From: Sulfuricurvum sp. PC08-66
Lineage (GTDB): Bacteria > Campylobacterota > Campylobacteria > Campylobacterales > Sulfurimonadaceae
Assembly (NCBI GenBank): GCA_000830255.1
Contig: JQIT01000002.1
Span: 1 to 64,000 of the forward strand
Reading direction: 5' to 3'
DNA length: 64,000 nucleotides
Under the pieces are notes generated by a model. It worked only from the letters and a program-made list of their open reading frames with translations, searched no databases and was not told where the DNA came from. Below, one piece after another: positions 55,031 through 64,000 of the stretch (position 1 is the stretch's first letter; each line of letters begins with the position of its first letter). The translations under genes were made by a program, and so were the position numbers.

Positions 55031-55089
55031 CGCGCACCACTTTTACATTACATCGCCCGCATTTGGGGCATAGTCAGGAACCCTACACG

Positions 55090-56334
55090 ATGATAGACCT
55101 CAAACTGTTGAGTCAAGATTTTGATGCTGTTGCAAGCAAACTAGAGAAAAAACGTGTCGATACCACTCTTTTAGAGAGCCTCAAAACACACAATCAAGCC
55201 CTCAAAGAGGCGAAAGTCGCCTATGAAACTGCCCAAGCGCAACAAAACAGCATGAGCAAACTCTTCGGGGAGTACAAAAGAGAGGGCAAAGATACCGTAG
55301 CACTCAAAGAGGCGGTCGATGCCAACAAACTTAAAATTAATGAACTCCTAGAGACGCAACGCAGTGCTGAAGAGGCGCTTTTGACGCTCGCTAGTAGCAT
55401 CCCAAACCTCCCTGACGAAGATGTCCCACACGGTGAAGATGAAAGCTCAAATATCGAACTCAAAAAGGTATTGACCAAGCCGCACTTCGATTTTGCCCCC
55501 AAAGAGCATTGGGAGCTTGGGCAAAACAACCAATGGATCGATTTCGAGCGCGGGGTCAAACTCGCCAAAAGCCGTTTTAGCGTCCTGCAAAACGACGCGG
55601 CACGCATCGAACGCGCCCTTATCAACTACATGCTCGATTTCAATGCGGCACGTGGATTTGCTGAGATGAGTCTGCCTTACATCGTCAACGAAGCGGCGCT
55701 CTATGGTACGGGACAACTCCCCAAATTTGCCGAAGACCTCTACCGTATCGAGGGAGAATCGCTCTACCTCATCCCAACCGCAGAGGTGCCCTTGACCAAT
55801 CTCTACTCCGATGAGATTTTGCCCGCTACACAACTGCCTATCAAAATGACCGCACACACCCCCTGCTTTCGTAAAGAGGCAGGTTCTGCAGGGCGCGATA
55901 CACGCGGTATCATCCGTCAGCACCAATTTCACAAGGTCGAACTCGTAGCTATCACAACTCCCCAAGAGAGTGATGCGATGCTAGACGAGATGGTTGCATG
56001 TGCTTCAGATTTGCTGACCTCACTTGGACTACACCATCGATTGGTGATGTTGTGCGGTGGAGATTTGGGCTTTAGTGCCGCCAAAACTATCGATATCGAG
56101 GTGTGGCTGCCTGGGCAAAATGCCTATCGAGAGATAAGCTCTATCTCTAATACCCGCGATTTTCAAGCACGCCGCGCCAAGATTCGCTACAAAAGTGAGA
56201 CAGGCAATCAACTAGTGCACACCCTCAACGGCTCTTCACTCGCCGTAGGTCGCACTCTCGTCGCCATCATGGAAAATTACCAAGACGCGCAAGGCAATAT
56301 AGCCCTGCCTGAAGCACTCAAAAGCTACCTCTGA
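55090..56334 (+). CDS. serS: Seryl-tRNA synthetase
   Basis: Charges tRNA-Ser and tRNA-Sec. The 414-residue protein has the N-terminal antiparallel coiled coil (about 30-100) that grips the tRNA, and class II motifs: [36 protein letters not shown] and [20 protein letters not shown] 55090 follows AGGAA with a nine-base spacing and gives the family start [11 protein letters not shown]. Its stop shares a base with the ATG of the TPR protein. Confidence 0.96.
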   Translation: MIDLKLLSQDFDAVASKLEKKRVDTTLLESLKTHNQALKEAKVAYETAQAQQNSMSKLFGEYKREGKDTVALKEAVDANKLKINELLETQRSAEEALLTLASSIPNLPDEDVPHGEDESSNIELKKVLTKPHFDFAPKEHWELGQNNQWIDFERGVKLAKSRFSVLQNDAARIERALINYMLDFNAARGFAEMSLPYIVNEAALYGTGQLPKFAEDLYRIEGESLYLIPTAEVPLTNLYSDEILPATQLPIKMTAHTPCFRKEAGSAGRDTRGIIRQHQFHKVELVAITTPQESDAMLDEMVACASDLLTSLGLHHRLVMLCGGDLGFSAAKTIDIEVWLPGQNAYREISSISNTRDFQARRAKIRYKSETGNQLVHTLNGSSLAVGRTLVAIMENYQDAQGNIALPEALKSYL

Positions 56335-58664
56335 TGGCCGAAGAAGAACTTAATGTCATCGAGGAGGAGGATGCCGCGGGGTTAATCATCGACCCTGCGA
56401 CCCTCGATACGCCTCCACCCAAACCCAAACGTGTATGGGACAAAAAAAAGCTCATCCTTTGGGGCGGTAGTGGAGCGGGTGCGCTTTTGGTTATCATACT
56501 CATTGTGGCGCTTTGGCCCTCAAGCCAAGAGGAGGAGCCTATCGTCGCTGACTACGTCCAAGAGCTTGACGAAAGCCTCCAAAAACGCAAAGTCATTCCC
56601 CCCTCTACCCTCGAACAGCTTATCAAAAAAGCCAACCACCTCTACGCACAAGGGGACAAAGCCCAAGCGCTCAATCTCTTCAAACAAATCGCGATTCAGA
56701 GTGAGTCGATTTCGTTTTACAACCTTGGCGTGGCGCGCATGAAGAGTGAACAGTACGAAACGGCACTCGAAGCGTTCCAAAAGGCAATCGCGCAAAACGA
56801 AAATATCACCATCTCCGCTATCAATGCCGCTGTGTGTGCACTCTATCTCAATGAAGAGAAATCGCACCGCTACTACATCGATTTGGCACGCTCTACGCTC
56901 GATGAACAGCGTCAATCTCCGCTTTATAGCTATTTCAAAACGCTTATCGATTACTACAGCGACATGCCCTACGAAGCACTCTCATCGCTCATTCATCCCA
57001 CCTCTGACTACTACGTCGAAGAGAGTCACTACCTACATGCCAAAGCCGCTTTTGCCGTCAATGACACACTGCAAAGCATCGACTATCTCCAAAAAGTGAT
57101 CAGCGATGAGGATATGAGCACGTTAGGGATGCTCTATGCGCGTGCGGGGCATCTCGATTTTGCCAAAAAGACACTCCAAAAAGCGCTTCAAGGGGGAGCA
57201 TTGCCGCTTGAAACCACCATTGCATTGGCGCATGTGGCACTCAAAAAAGGGGATGTTTTAGAGGCAGGTACCCTCTACAAATCGCTCTACGACCAAGGCA
57301 AAAAGGATTTTGACAAGCTCTACCCCGTCAAAATCTCTTTGGCGCCTGAGCAGTTTGACCTCAAAGCGATACAGGTGCACTACAAAGCAGAAGCGACTTT
57401 CGATGATATGACCAATCTCAAAATTCTCTTCCACTATGCACCCTACAAAATTTTCGATGCCCAACAAACCGTTGGCTACATCAAAAAGGGGAGTGCCAAT
57501 ATCTTTATCGATGATATCGAGAGCGCCAACCAGTACCTCAAAAAGAGTACAAACGTATCAAAAGTGAACGCACAAATTGCACAGGCCATTTACGATGCGA
57601 TGACGCTCGATTTGCACGGTGCATTGGCACGTCTAGAGGCTATGAAAGAGTCCTATCCTAAGCACTCTATTCTTAACTACAATTTGGCACTCACCTATGC
57701 CAAGCTAGGTGACTTCAGTCAAGCACACACCTATTTCGTCAAGAGCTATCATCAAGATGCCAAAAATTATTTGGCAGGGGTCTTGGCAGTCATGAGTGGC
57801 AAAATTGTCAGTAGCGAACCCACCAAACTCAAAGAGATAATCAAAGAGAATCTCGAAAAGGAGATTGAGAGCGAAGAGATTGGTTTCGTGAAGGCGCTTT
57901 TGGCCTATTACGAGCACCAATACAGCGTGGTCAATGCATGGGCGGAGGAGTTTACTCCTCACACAAGTCTACATGCTGCGCTTTTGCTACTCTCCAACAA
58001 AAAGAGCGATCTCAAAGAGCAGATTCATTTTTGGGCAGATAAATTGGTCACACTCACCCCCAAAGACCCTGTGTCGCATCTGCTTTATATTCACTCTTTT
58101 TTCCGTGAATACGACAATCAAATCTTCACCACCAAAAGCATGGAGTACCTGCGCGACAGAAACTTGGCAATTAATGAGATTTTTTACGGCTCACAAATCA
58201 CCGAACAGCTCTTTGTGGAGTTTAGTTTTTTGACAGGAAGACTCTACGACTTGGTCATCAAATTGCGTCAACAACACGCTGTAGAGAACAAAAATATTTT
58301 GCCCGTTACCCAAGCGCTTGCCAAAAGCTATCTCTATTTGGAAAAATTTGAAGAGGCGTTTGTACTCTACAATCAAATCATCGATGAGTACAAACAAAAA
58401 GATAGTAACACGCTCTTTTATGCAGCTATTGCAGCAATTGGTGCCCAGCACTACGCCAATGGAATTGCACTTTTGGAGTTGGCGAATTTGAAAAACCGCT
58501 ACCACTTGGAGAGCCGTTTTGCTTTGGGACTGCTCTACTTGCAACAACGCAACTACAGCGCGGCAAGCATTCAATTTGCCAAAGTAATCCAACCCAATTT
58601 CCACTCCAAGCACTTCACGTTCGATATCGATGTCGACAATATTGGCTCGCAAACACCTAACTGA
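56334..58664 (+). CDS. Membrane-anchored TPR-repeat protein
   Basis: A 776-residue bitopic protein: an acidic N-terminus (1-38), one membrane helix (about 41-63, LILWGGSGAGALLVIILIVA) and a large periplasmic domain of TPR-like repeats from about 95 to 760. Clear repeats include ANHLYAQGDKAQALNLFKQI, LGVARMKSEQYETALEAFQKAI and LALTYAKLGDFSQAHTYF. Beyond scaffold function I cannot name a role. It overlaps serS by one base. Its stop immediately precedes the ftsH stop with no spacer. Confidence 0.75.
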   Translation: MAEEELNVIEEEDAAGLIIDPATLDTPPPKPKRVWDKKKLILWGGSGAGALLVIILIVALWPSSQEEEPIVADYVQELDESLQKRKVIPPSTLEQLIKKANHLYAQGDKAQALNLFKQIAIQSESISFYNLGVARMKSEQYETALEAFQKAIAQNENITISAINAAVCALYLNEEKSHRYYIDLARSTLDEQRQSPLYSYFKTLIDYYSDMPYEALSSLIHPTSDYYVEESHYLHAKAAFAVNDTLQSIDYLQKVISDEDMSTLGMLYARAGHLDFAKKTLQKALQGGALPLETTIALAHVALKKGDVLEAGTLYKSLYDQGKKDFDKLYPVKISLAPEQFDLKAIQVHYKAEATFDDMTNLKILFHYAPYKIFDAQQTVGYIKKGSANIFIDDIESANQYLKKSTNVSKVNAQIAQAIYDAMTLDLHGALARLEAMKESYPKHSILNYNLALTYAKLGDFSQAHTYFVKSYHQDAKNYLAGVLAVMSGKIVSSEPTKLKEIIKENLEKEIESEEIGFVKALLAYYEHQYSVVNAWAEEFTPHTSLHAALLLLSNKKSDLKEQIHFWADKLVTLTPKDPVSHLLYIHSFFREYDNQIFTTKSMEYLRDRNLAINEIFYGSQITEQLFVEFSFLTGRLYDLVIKLRQQHAVENKNILPVTQALAKSYLYLEKFEEAFVLYNQIIDEYKQKDSNTLFYAAIAAIGAQHYANGIALLELANLKNRYHLESRFALGLLYLQQRNYSAASIQFAKVIQPNFHSKHFTFDIDVDNIGSQTPN

Positions 58665-60614
58665 TTAAGCCTCTTTTGGCTCTTTGGCCTCTTCTTGAGC
58701 AGCTTTGAGAGGTTGTAGACGCGTCGTCAATCCGTGCGCTTTCTCATACATCTCGATATGTTCACGCACTTTCTCGCCACTGATAGTCTCTTTTTCATAA
58801 AGATCAGTGACCATTGTTTCTACGGCATCTTTATAATCACGCAATGTTGCTACAACACCCTCATAATGCACTTTTAGCTCTTTTTTGATGAATGCATCCA
58901 TATCCTCAGCCATTTTTTCGCTGTACTCTTTGGGTTGGCTGTAGCCGCCGCCCAAGAAGGAGGTACGTTGTTTTTCAAGCACCATGAGTCCCGCAACATC
59001 GCTCATACCGTAGACTTGCACCATTGCTTTGAGGATATCGGTTGCACGCTCCAAGTCGTTGCTAGCACCCGTGGAGATCTCCTCGATGAAGACCTCTTCA
59101 GCAGCGCGACCCGCCAATAGCACATCGATTTCAGCATAAAGCTCATGTTTTTGCGCCAAATATTTGTTCTCTTCAGGCGTATTGAGCGTGTAGCCAAGAG
59201 CTGCAAGTCCACGTGGAATGATAGAAACTTTGCTAACGCGTTTGGCTCCCTTGGTCACCTCAGCTAAGAGTGCATGTCCACACTCATGGTACGCCACAAT
59301 TTTTTTCTCTTTGGGGTCGATACGGCGAGATTTTTTCTCTAGCCCTGCAATAGCGCGTTCTACAGACTCTTTGAGATCTGCTTGATGAACAGATTTTCGC
59401 TCTTTACGTCCTGCCAAGAGTGCCGCTTCGTTGACAATATTTGCCAAATCTGCCCCTGCAAGTCCTGCAGTAAGACGTGCCACCTCTTCCAAATCGACAT
59501 CGGCGTGCATCTTAATATCTTTGGCGTGTACTTTTAGAATAGCGATACGTCCCTCGTAGTCAGGCTTATCGACCAAGACTTGACGGTCAAATCGTCCTGG
59601 ACGCAACAACGCCGCATCCAATACTTCAGGGCGATTGGTCGCTGCCAAGATAATTACAGGCGTATCAGTACCAAAACCATCCATCTCTGCAAGCAACTGG
59701 TTGAGCGTCTGTTCGCGCTCATCGTTGCCCCCCATCATGCCATTAGCCGCACGACTCTTGCCTATCGCATCTATCTCATCGATGAAGATAATCGCAGGTG
59801 CATCTTTTTTGGCTTGTTCAAAAAGGTCACGAACACGTGCTGCACCCACGCCCACAAACATCTCGATGAAGCTCGAACCCGATACGGAGAAGAAAGGAAC
59901 ATCCGCTTCACCCGCTACGGCTTTTGCCAAAAGCGTCTTACCTGTACCAGGGCTACCTACAAGCAAAACACCTTTGGGGATTTTGGCACCTAGGCTGATA
60001 TAGCGGTCTGGAAATTTCAAGAAATCGACAATCTCTTTAACCTCCTCTTTTGCCTCTTGTACGCCTGCAACATCATCGAATTTGATTTTGGGGCGCTCTG
60101 AGTTGACCAATTTTTTGCTACTGCCCATACCCAAAATACCGCCACCCATTTTGCTTTGCATGCGGTTGGCCATAAGCATCCAAAGTCCCATGATGAGGAA
60201 AATAGGCAACATCCATCCTATCATCTCGGTAAACCAATTGCTCTCCGAAAAGCCCTTGTATTCGATGCCCTTTTGGTCTAGCATAGGAATCAACGTCGCA
60301 TCCTCACCCACTTTGCGCACGGTATACGATGTCGCACTGCTCGTATCATCGCTCAAAGCTTTGATGTAAGTTTGCCCAATGGCTACTTTTTTGATTTGTC
60401 CTGCCGCAATAAGCTGTTTTAGCTCTGAATAGGAGATATCTCTGTGTTGTGCAGGTTGTGCTTGACTCCCTGAGAAGCCTTGAGAACTCTCTCCTACAAA
60501 CATCTTGAAAAGCACTATGACCACCAACGAAAAGAGGGCAAAAGTCACAAGAGGGTTTTTATTGAAAAAATTGTTGCTGTTATTGGGTTTTTGTGGTTCG
60601 TTATTATCGTTCAT
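58665..60614 (-). CDS. ftsH: ATP-dependent zinc metalloprotease FtsH
   Basis: A membrane-bound hexameric AAA+ protease that degrades misfolded membrane proteins. The 649 residues contain two membrane helices (about 22-41 and 131-150), Walker A at 220-227 (GSPGTGKT), Walker B ([11 protein letters not shown]), the second region of homology ([20 protein letters not shown]) and the zinc site H443-E-C-G-H447. It is one base after prmA, and the order cheY-prmA-ftsH is a known Campylobacterota arrangement. Confidence 0.96.
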   Translation of the reverse strand: MNDNNEPQKPNNSNNFFNKNPLVTFALFSLVVIVLFKMFVGESSQGFSGSQAQPAQHRDISYSELKQLIAAGQIKKVAIGQTYIKALSDDTSSATSYTVRKVGEDATLIPMLDQKGIEYKGFSESNWFTEMIGWMLPIFLIMGLWMLMANRMQSKMGGGILGMGSSKKLVNSERPKIKFDDVAGVQEAKEEVKEIVDFLKFPDRYISLGAKIPKGVLLVGSPGTGKTLLAKAVAGEADVPFFSVSGSSFIEMFVGVGAARVRDLFEQAKKDAPAIIFIDEIDAIGKSRAANGMMGGNDEREQTLNQLLAEMDGFGTDTPVIILAATNRPEVLDAALLRPGRFDRQVLVDKPDYEGRIAILKVHAKDIKMHADVDLEEVARLTAGLAGADLANIVNEAALLAGRKERKSVHQADLKESVERAIAGLEKKSRRIDPKEKKIVAYHECGHALLAEVTKGAKRVSKVSIIPRGLAALGYTLNTPEENKYLAQKHELYAEIDVLLAGRAAEEVFIEEISTGASNDLERATDILKAMVQVYGMSDVAGLMVLEKQRTSFLGGGYSQPKEYSEKMAEDMDAFIKKELKVHYEGVVATLRDYKDAVETMVTDLYEKETISGEKVREHIEMYEKAHGLTTRLQPLKAAQEEAKEPKEA

Positions 60615-61445
60615 CTATTCTCCTTTTTGCATCACTAGGGTGACCCACTCATCGCGCTGTATGCGTGCAAGTAGCTCTAAATTTTTATAACTTTTTAGTA
60701 CATTCGCTTCGTATTTGTCCAATATGCCTGACAAAATTACCACCCCTTTGGGGCGTGTCACGCGTGCGATGTCGTGCGCAATAAATCCAAGCACATCTGC
60801 GACAATATTGGCTACGACGACATCGTAGGTTTGCTTGGCGTTTGACGCTGAACCCAAGAAAAGCTCGCGCATTGTGACAGAGTTTTGTAAACAATTTTGC
60901 TGTGTATGCTCTAGCGAGACCTCATCGGTATCACACGCATCAACAACAGCGCCCTTTTTGGCTGCGGCAATCGCCAAAATACCACTGCCACACCCCACAT
61001 CGAGCACGCTTTTGGAAGCATCTACATAGGTATCGATAGCCTCTAAACAGCTAGCAGTTGTTGGGTGATGCCCTGACCCAAAAGCCAATGCCGGGTCGAT
61101 AATAATATCAATCAATCCCTCTTTGGGTGCATGCCAACTGGGTCGAATATAAAAACTTCCCACCTCAACAGGCTGGACGCTTTGTTGGTATTGCGCTATC
61201 CAATCTTCGTGCTTACGCTTCTCTAGTTCGAGCGTGACATGCGCCTCTTGGGCTAATTTGAGACCAAGTGCTTGGGTGAAATTTTCAATCGCCCATGCAA
61301 TATCCTCCAAGGGCTCTTGGCTACGCAAAATGAGACTATTCTCATCCTCTTCAAAAGCTTCGTCGAAAACAGTATTAATAAAATCGTAGTAGTACTCTAG
61401 GGGGAGCGAAGGGGTTACCTTCAGCTCATAGTAGTGGGTTTGCAA
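60615..61445 (-). CDS. prmA: Ribosomal protein L11 methyltransferase
   Basis: Methylates ribosomal protein L11 with SAM. The 276-residue protein ends in a Rossmann domain with FGSGHHPTTASCLEAI, VLDVGCGSGILAIAAAKKGA and VVANIVADVL, the usual PrmA motifs. It lies three bases after cheY and abuts ftsH. Confidence 0.93.
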   Translation of the reverse strand: MQTHYYELKVTPSLPLEYYYDFINTVFDEAFEEDENSLILRSQEPLEDIAWAIENFTQALGLKLAQEAHVTLELEKRKHEDWIAQYQQSVQPVEVGSFYIRPSWHAPKEGLIDIIIDPALAFGSGHHPTTASCLEAIDTYVDASKSVLDVGCGSGILAIAAAKKGAVVDACDTDEVSLEHTQQNCLQNSVTMRELFLGSASNAKQTYDVVVANIVADVLGFIAHDIARVTRPKGVVILSGILDKYEANVLKSYKNLELLARIQRDEWVTLVMQKGE

Positions 61446-61448
61446 ACA

Positions 61449-61820
61449 TCAGCCTTCGCCGATTACGGCTTGCAACTTCTCTTTTAGAACTTGGGGAGTG
61501 AAAGGCTTGACGATGTAGTTATTAACACCCGCTTTTAGCGCTGTAATAACCTCTGTCTTACCACCTTCAGTGGTGACCATAATGATGGGCATATCTGAAA
61601 AACGTGCATCTGCACGCACTTTTTTGACCAACTCTAGCCCATTCATTTCGGGCATATTCCAGTCGGTAATGAGCATGTCGATATCTGCATTTTTATCCAG
61701 ATACTCCCACGCCTCTAATCCGTGCTCACCCTCAATCACATCATTGTAATTGAGCCGAGACAAAGTATTTTTTATAATTCGTCTCATTGTGGAGCTATCA
61801 TCAACTACTAAAAGTTTCAA
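61449..61820 (-). CDS. cheY: Chemotaxis response regulator CheY
   Basis: A single-domain receiver of 123 residues that, once phosphorylated by CheA, binds the flagellar switch. The acidic pair D7-D8 (VVDDSSTMRR), phospho-Asp53 in LITDWNMPEMNG, the switch Thr in VTTEGGKTE and Lys105 in YIVKPFTP are all present. Chemoreceptor signalling from the receptor at 33972-35516 should end here. It starts with ATG 61820 and is followed closely by prmA and ftsH. Confidence 0.95.
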   Translation of the reverse strand: MKLLVVDDSSTMRRIIKNTLSRLNYNDVIEGEHGLEAWEYLDKNADIDMLITDWNMPEMNGLELVKKVRADARFSDMPIIMVTTEGGKTEVITALKAGVNNYIVKPFTPQVLKEKLQAVIGEG

Positions 61821-61861
61821 AGCTGTCCTTTAGTCCTAAATTGGCAAAAATTTACCACATT

Positions 61862-62575
61862 TTACTTTGTTGTAACTTTAAAAGCCATTTCTAAATCCAA
61901 ACGCCCTTCATAAAAGGCTTTGCCTATGATGGCGCCCGCTATTTTTTGGGTCGATTGAAGTAACTCTATATCGACAAAATCGCGCAATCCTCCACTGGCA
62001 ATCGTTGCAATTCCAGAAGCCTCGGCAATGGAGAGTGTGAAATCGACATTGACACCGCTAAGAGTGCCATCTCGTCCCACATCGGTGCAGATAATCGCCT
62101 CTACGCCTGCATGGGCAAACGCCTTTGCTAGCTCAGTAGCACGCATGGAGCTCACCTCTCCCCACCCCTCGACAGCGACAAATCCATCGATAGCATCGAT
62201 ACCCACGGCGATAGGGTATTTTTGCGCCATTGCTTTGACAAAATCGGGGTCTTTGACAGCAATCGAACCCAAAATAATACGGTCGATACCCATATCGATG
62301 TAGCGTCGAATGGTCGCCTCATCGCGAATACCACCACCCAACTCAATTTTGAGCTGGGTCGATTGACGGATTTTTTCGATTTGCGCCAAGTTTTGCGGAG
62401 TACCTGCAAAAGCACCGTTGAGGTCGACCATATGAAGCCAACGAGACCCCAACTCTTCGAAACGTTTGGCGACTTGCCACGGCTCATTGCTGTAAATTTT
62501 GGCACTCTCCATAAGGCCTTTGGTCAGACGTACGGCTTGCCCATCTTTGAGGTCGATTGCGGGAAAAAGTTCCAT
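61862..62575 (-). CDS. hisA: Phosphoribosylformimino-5-aminoimidazole carboxamide ribotide isomerase
   Basis: The fourth-step isomerase of histidine synthesis, a 237-residue TIM barrel. Catalytic aspartates are in [15 protein letters not shown] (start) and [14 protein letters not shown] (second half), with [14 protein letters not shown] and [10 protein letters not shown] phosphate-binding loops. It lies six bases after hisH. hisF, the partner of HisH, is outside the window. Confidence 0.96.
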   Translation of the reverse strand: MELFPAIDLKDGQAVRLTKGLMESAKIYSNEPWQVAKRFEELGSRWLHMVDLNGAFAGTPQNLAQIEKIRQSTQLKIELGGGIRDEATIRRYIDMGIDRIILGSIAVKDPDFVKAMAQKYPIAVGIDAIDGFVAVEGWGEVSSMRATELAKAFAHAGVEAIICTDVGRDGTLSGVNVDFTLSIAEASGIATIASGGLRDFVDIELLQSTQKIAGAIIGKAFYEGRLDLEMAFKVTTK

Positions 62576-62581
62576 AAAGCG

Positions 62582-63196
62582 TTACTCCAAATTAATAAAA
62601 TTTTGCACGATTTTCAAGCCATTTTCGTGGCTTTTTTCAGGGTGTGGCTGAAAACCCATAATATTTTCACGTCGTACCGCAGAGACGAAGTCATAGCCAT
62701 AATGGGTCGTACCGATGACATATTTTTCATCCGTGACCGCATGAAAAGAGTGGACAAAATAGAGGTAAAAACTCTCACTCATACCACTAAAAAGTGGTTC
62801 GTTGGGCTTGGCAAAGAGCTTGTTCCATCCCATGTGGGGCACTTTAAGCGGTGTGCTAAAGCGACGCGTATCAAACCCCACCACTTCGCCCTCGATAAGC
62901 CCCAGCCCTTGCGTGGAGCCAAACTCTTCGCTTTTGTCAAACAGCAGTTGCATCCCTAGACAGATGCCCAACATCCATTTGCCACTCTGGGCAAACGCTT
63001 TGATAGCCTCATCCATGCCGCGCTCTTTGAGGTGCGTCATCGCATCTCCAAAGGCACCCACGCCTGGCAAAATAATTTTGTCGTATTTTACCAACGCATC
63101 GGGATTGGACTCGATAACGACGGTTTCATTGAGCTTGGCAAAGGCATTTTGGACGCTCGCCAAATTGCCCATACGATAATCGATAAGCGCAATCAT
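62582..63196 (-). CDS. hisH: Imidazole glycerol phosphate synthase, glutaminase subunit
   Basis: Supplies ammonia to HisF in histidine synthesis. The 204-residue class I glutamine amidotransferase has the nucleophile Cys in LGICLGMQLLF and the His-Glu pair in GFQPHPEKS, plus PGVGAFGDAM at the oxyanion strand. Its ATG overlaps the upstream membrane-sensor gene by four bases. Confidence 0.95.
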   Translation of the reverse strand: MIALIDYRMGNLASVQNAFAKLNETVVIESNPDALVKYDKIILPGVGAFGDAMTHLKERGMDEAIKAFAQSGKWMLGICLGMQLLFDKSEEFGSTQGLGLIEGEVVGFDTRRFSTPLKVPHMGWNKLFAKPNEPLFSGMSESFYLYFVHSFHAVTDEKYVIGTTHYGYDFVSAVRRENIMGFQPHPEKSHENGLKIVQNFINLE

Positions 63197-64000
63197 ACGT
63201 CGTCTTGAATATTCATTTTAGTTTTATGAATGTAAAAAGCCAGCGCTACAATCAAAAGCGCCACCGAACCAATGATATAAATCGCATGAATCAACATCGA
63301 AGGGTCTGTAATAGCAAATTTAAAGACTAGCATCAGAGCCTCTATCGAGAGTGCGATGATAATAGAGCCTAGGAATTTGACCATTGTTTTGTTGGTGCCG
63401 TTGCGATGGAGGCGCGACCTTCCCATCACCTCTTCATCGAATATCGTCTTGACAAGGTCAAAAATCGCCAACGAAAGCGTAAGCAAAATGGTCGATTCGA
63501 AAATCGATTTGACGTTACTGTTGTAGACCTCGATACCTTCATGGAAAAAGCCCTCGACGCCTTTGATAAAGAGCAAAATCGAGACAAACGCCAACGCAAT
63601 AGAAAAGAGCGAGTAGGTCACCTTGCTAATACGCCCAAAGAGCGAATCTGCAGATGTAGGATGTGCAAATTCGAGTACCTTATCCAACGGCATATCAACA
63701 CATGCAACATAGCGCAACTCACCCTTCTCGTCATAAAGGGGCTTGGACGCGGTGACGGCTAATTCGTGTGAAAGGAGTGACGGATAGGGGTCGGTGAGCG
63801 TACAACGCTTCTCTTTGAAGGCGCGATAGTAGTAGGCACGGCTTGAGCGAATGACTCCTACATCACCCTCTACGCGCCCGCCATTGGGCAAATAGGTGGG
63901 CGAAATTTGCATCCCTTTTTGGTCGAGGATATAGACACCATCGACCCCAGGGACATCTGCCATCACTTTGCGTAAACGTCCAGCGACCGCCTCTAGCTCA
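63193..64000 (-). CDS. PDC-sensor membrane protein, cut by the window edge
   Basis: The reading frame is open to the last base, with residues ELEAVAGRLRKV preceding the first in-window methionine, so the true start lies beyond 64000. The visible 268 or so residues begin in a PDC-type extracellular sensor (GVDGVYILDQKGMQISPTY and the TASKPLYDEKGELRYVACVDM repeat), followed by about four membrane helices. No kinase or chemoreceptor output domain is visible after the helices. Members of this type are common in Campylobacterota. It overlaps hisH by four bases. Confidence 0.7.
   Translation of the reverse strand, partial: ELEAVAGRLRKVMADVPGVDGVYILDQKGMQISPTYLPNGGRVEGDVGVIRSSRAYYYRAFKEKRCTLTDPYPSLLSHELAVTASKPLYDEKGELRYVACVDMPLDKVLEFAHPTSADSLFGRISKVTYSLFSIALAFVSILLFIKGVEGFFHEGIEVYNSNVKSIFESTILLTLSLAIFDLVKTIFDEEVMGRSRLHRNGTNKTMVKFLGSIIIALSIEALMLVFKFAITDPSMLIHAIYIIGSVALLIVALAFYIHKTKMNIQDDV

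Noticed and set aside
58665-58720. Terminator between the TPR gene and ftsH
   Set aside because: AGCC/GGCT can pair (about 58676-58690), but the stem is only four bases and lies inside the ftsH coding end.
1-64000. CRISPR array, insertion sequence, prophage or integron
   Set aside because: No spaced direct repeats, transposase or integrase motifs, or inverted-repeat-flanked unit were seen.

Overview
The window reads as a chromosomal segment of a Campylobacterota (epsilonproteobacterial) genome. The evidence is gene order and gene types. ppiD-like/ftsA/ftsZ sits next to rsmH. The haem/prenyl cluster runs ubiD-hemC-fxsA-proS-hemA-polyprenyl synthase. lpxC-thrB-ylxR-infB-rbfA-rimP, cheY-prmA-ftsH and an ArsRS-like two-component pair are also present. 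I know these neighbourhoods from Campylobacter, Helicobacter and Sulfurimonas relatives. Base composition is moderate, more AT-rich in the first 8 kb and around 40-42 kb. I cannot name a genus. Coding density is very high: no gap exceeds 300 bases, and I see no tRNA, rRNA, CRISPR array, insertion sequence or prophage.

Layout. 1-8.1 kb: a leftward consensus promoter at the edge; a minus-strand operon ndk-yceD-rpmF-plsX-fabH-ung-response regulator-histidine kinase; a ferredoxin; metK; and a divergent 2-Cys peroxiredoxin. 8.1-18.2 kb: a small cytochrome c, then the minus-strand run rsmH, FtsL-like protein, secreted protein, polyprenyl synthase, hemA, proS, fxsA, DsbC-like protein, hemC, ubiD. 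18.2-24.5 kb: an aldolase/adducin-type protein, bioA (minus), then PpiD-like protein-ftsA-ftsZ-J-domain protein. 24.7-30.1 kb: an unusual three-lipoprotein block of a PhoX-like protein, a di-haem lipoprotein and a tri-haem MauG/cytochrome c peroxidase-like lipoprotein. 30.1-33.3 kb: M48 protease-prmC-DUF4149-MlaF-like ATPase (minus). 33.4-37.5 kb: SCO1-like protein, polytopic chemoreceptor, ABC-F ATPase. 37.5-42.1 kb: a tandemly duplicated lipoprotein plus outer-membrane barrel cassette. 42.2-43.2 kb: DUF4389 protein and a methyltransferase. 43.2-55.0 kb: a minus-strand operon of DHH phosphoesterase, M23 peptidase, minC, lpxC, tsaB, thrB, ylxR, infB, rbfA, rimP, ribD, ubiE, xseA. 55.1-58.7 kb: serS and a membrane-anchored TPR protein. 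58.7-64 kb: a PDC-sensor protein (cut by the edge), hisH, hisA, cheY, prmA, ftsH.

Most of the window is core metabolism, translation, envelope and division. The two parts that look accessory and least described are the PhoX/di-haem/tri-haem lipoprotein cassette and the duplicated lipoprotein/barrel cassette. In the first, calcium-loop-like motifs and a MauG-type enzyme suggest a secreted redox or protein-modification system. In the second, each lipoprotein has a conserved cysteine framework including CYPCPV, and one copy has a perfect EF-hand loop that has decayed in the other. A third point of interest is a short single-pass coiled-coil protein exactly where ftsL lies in other bacteria.
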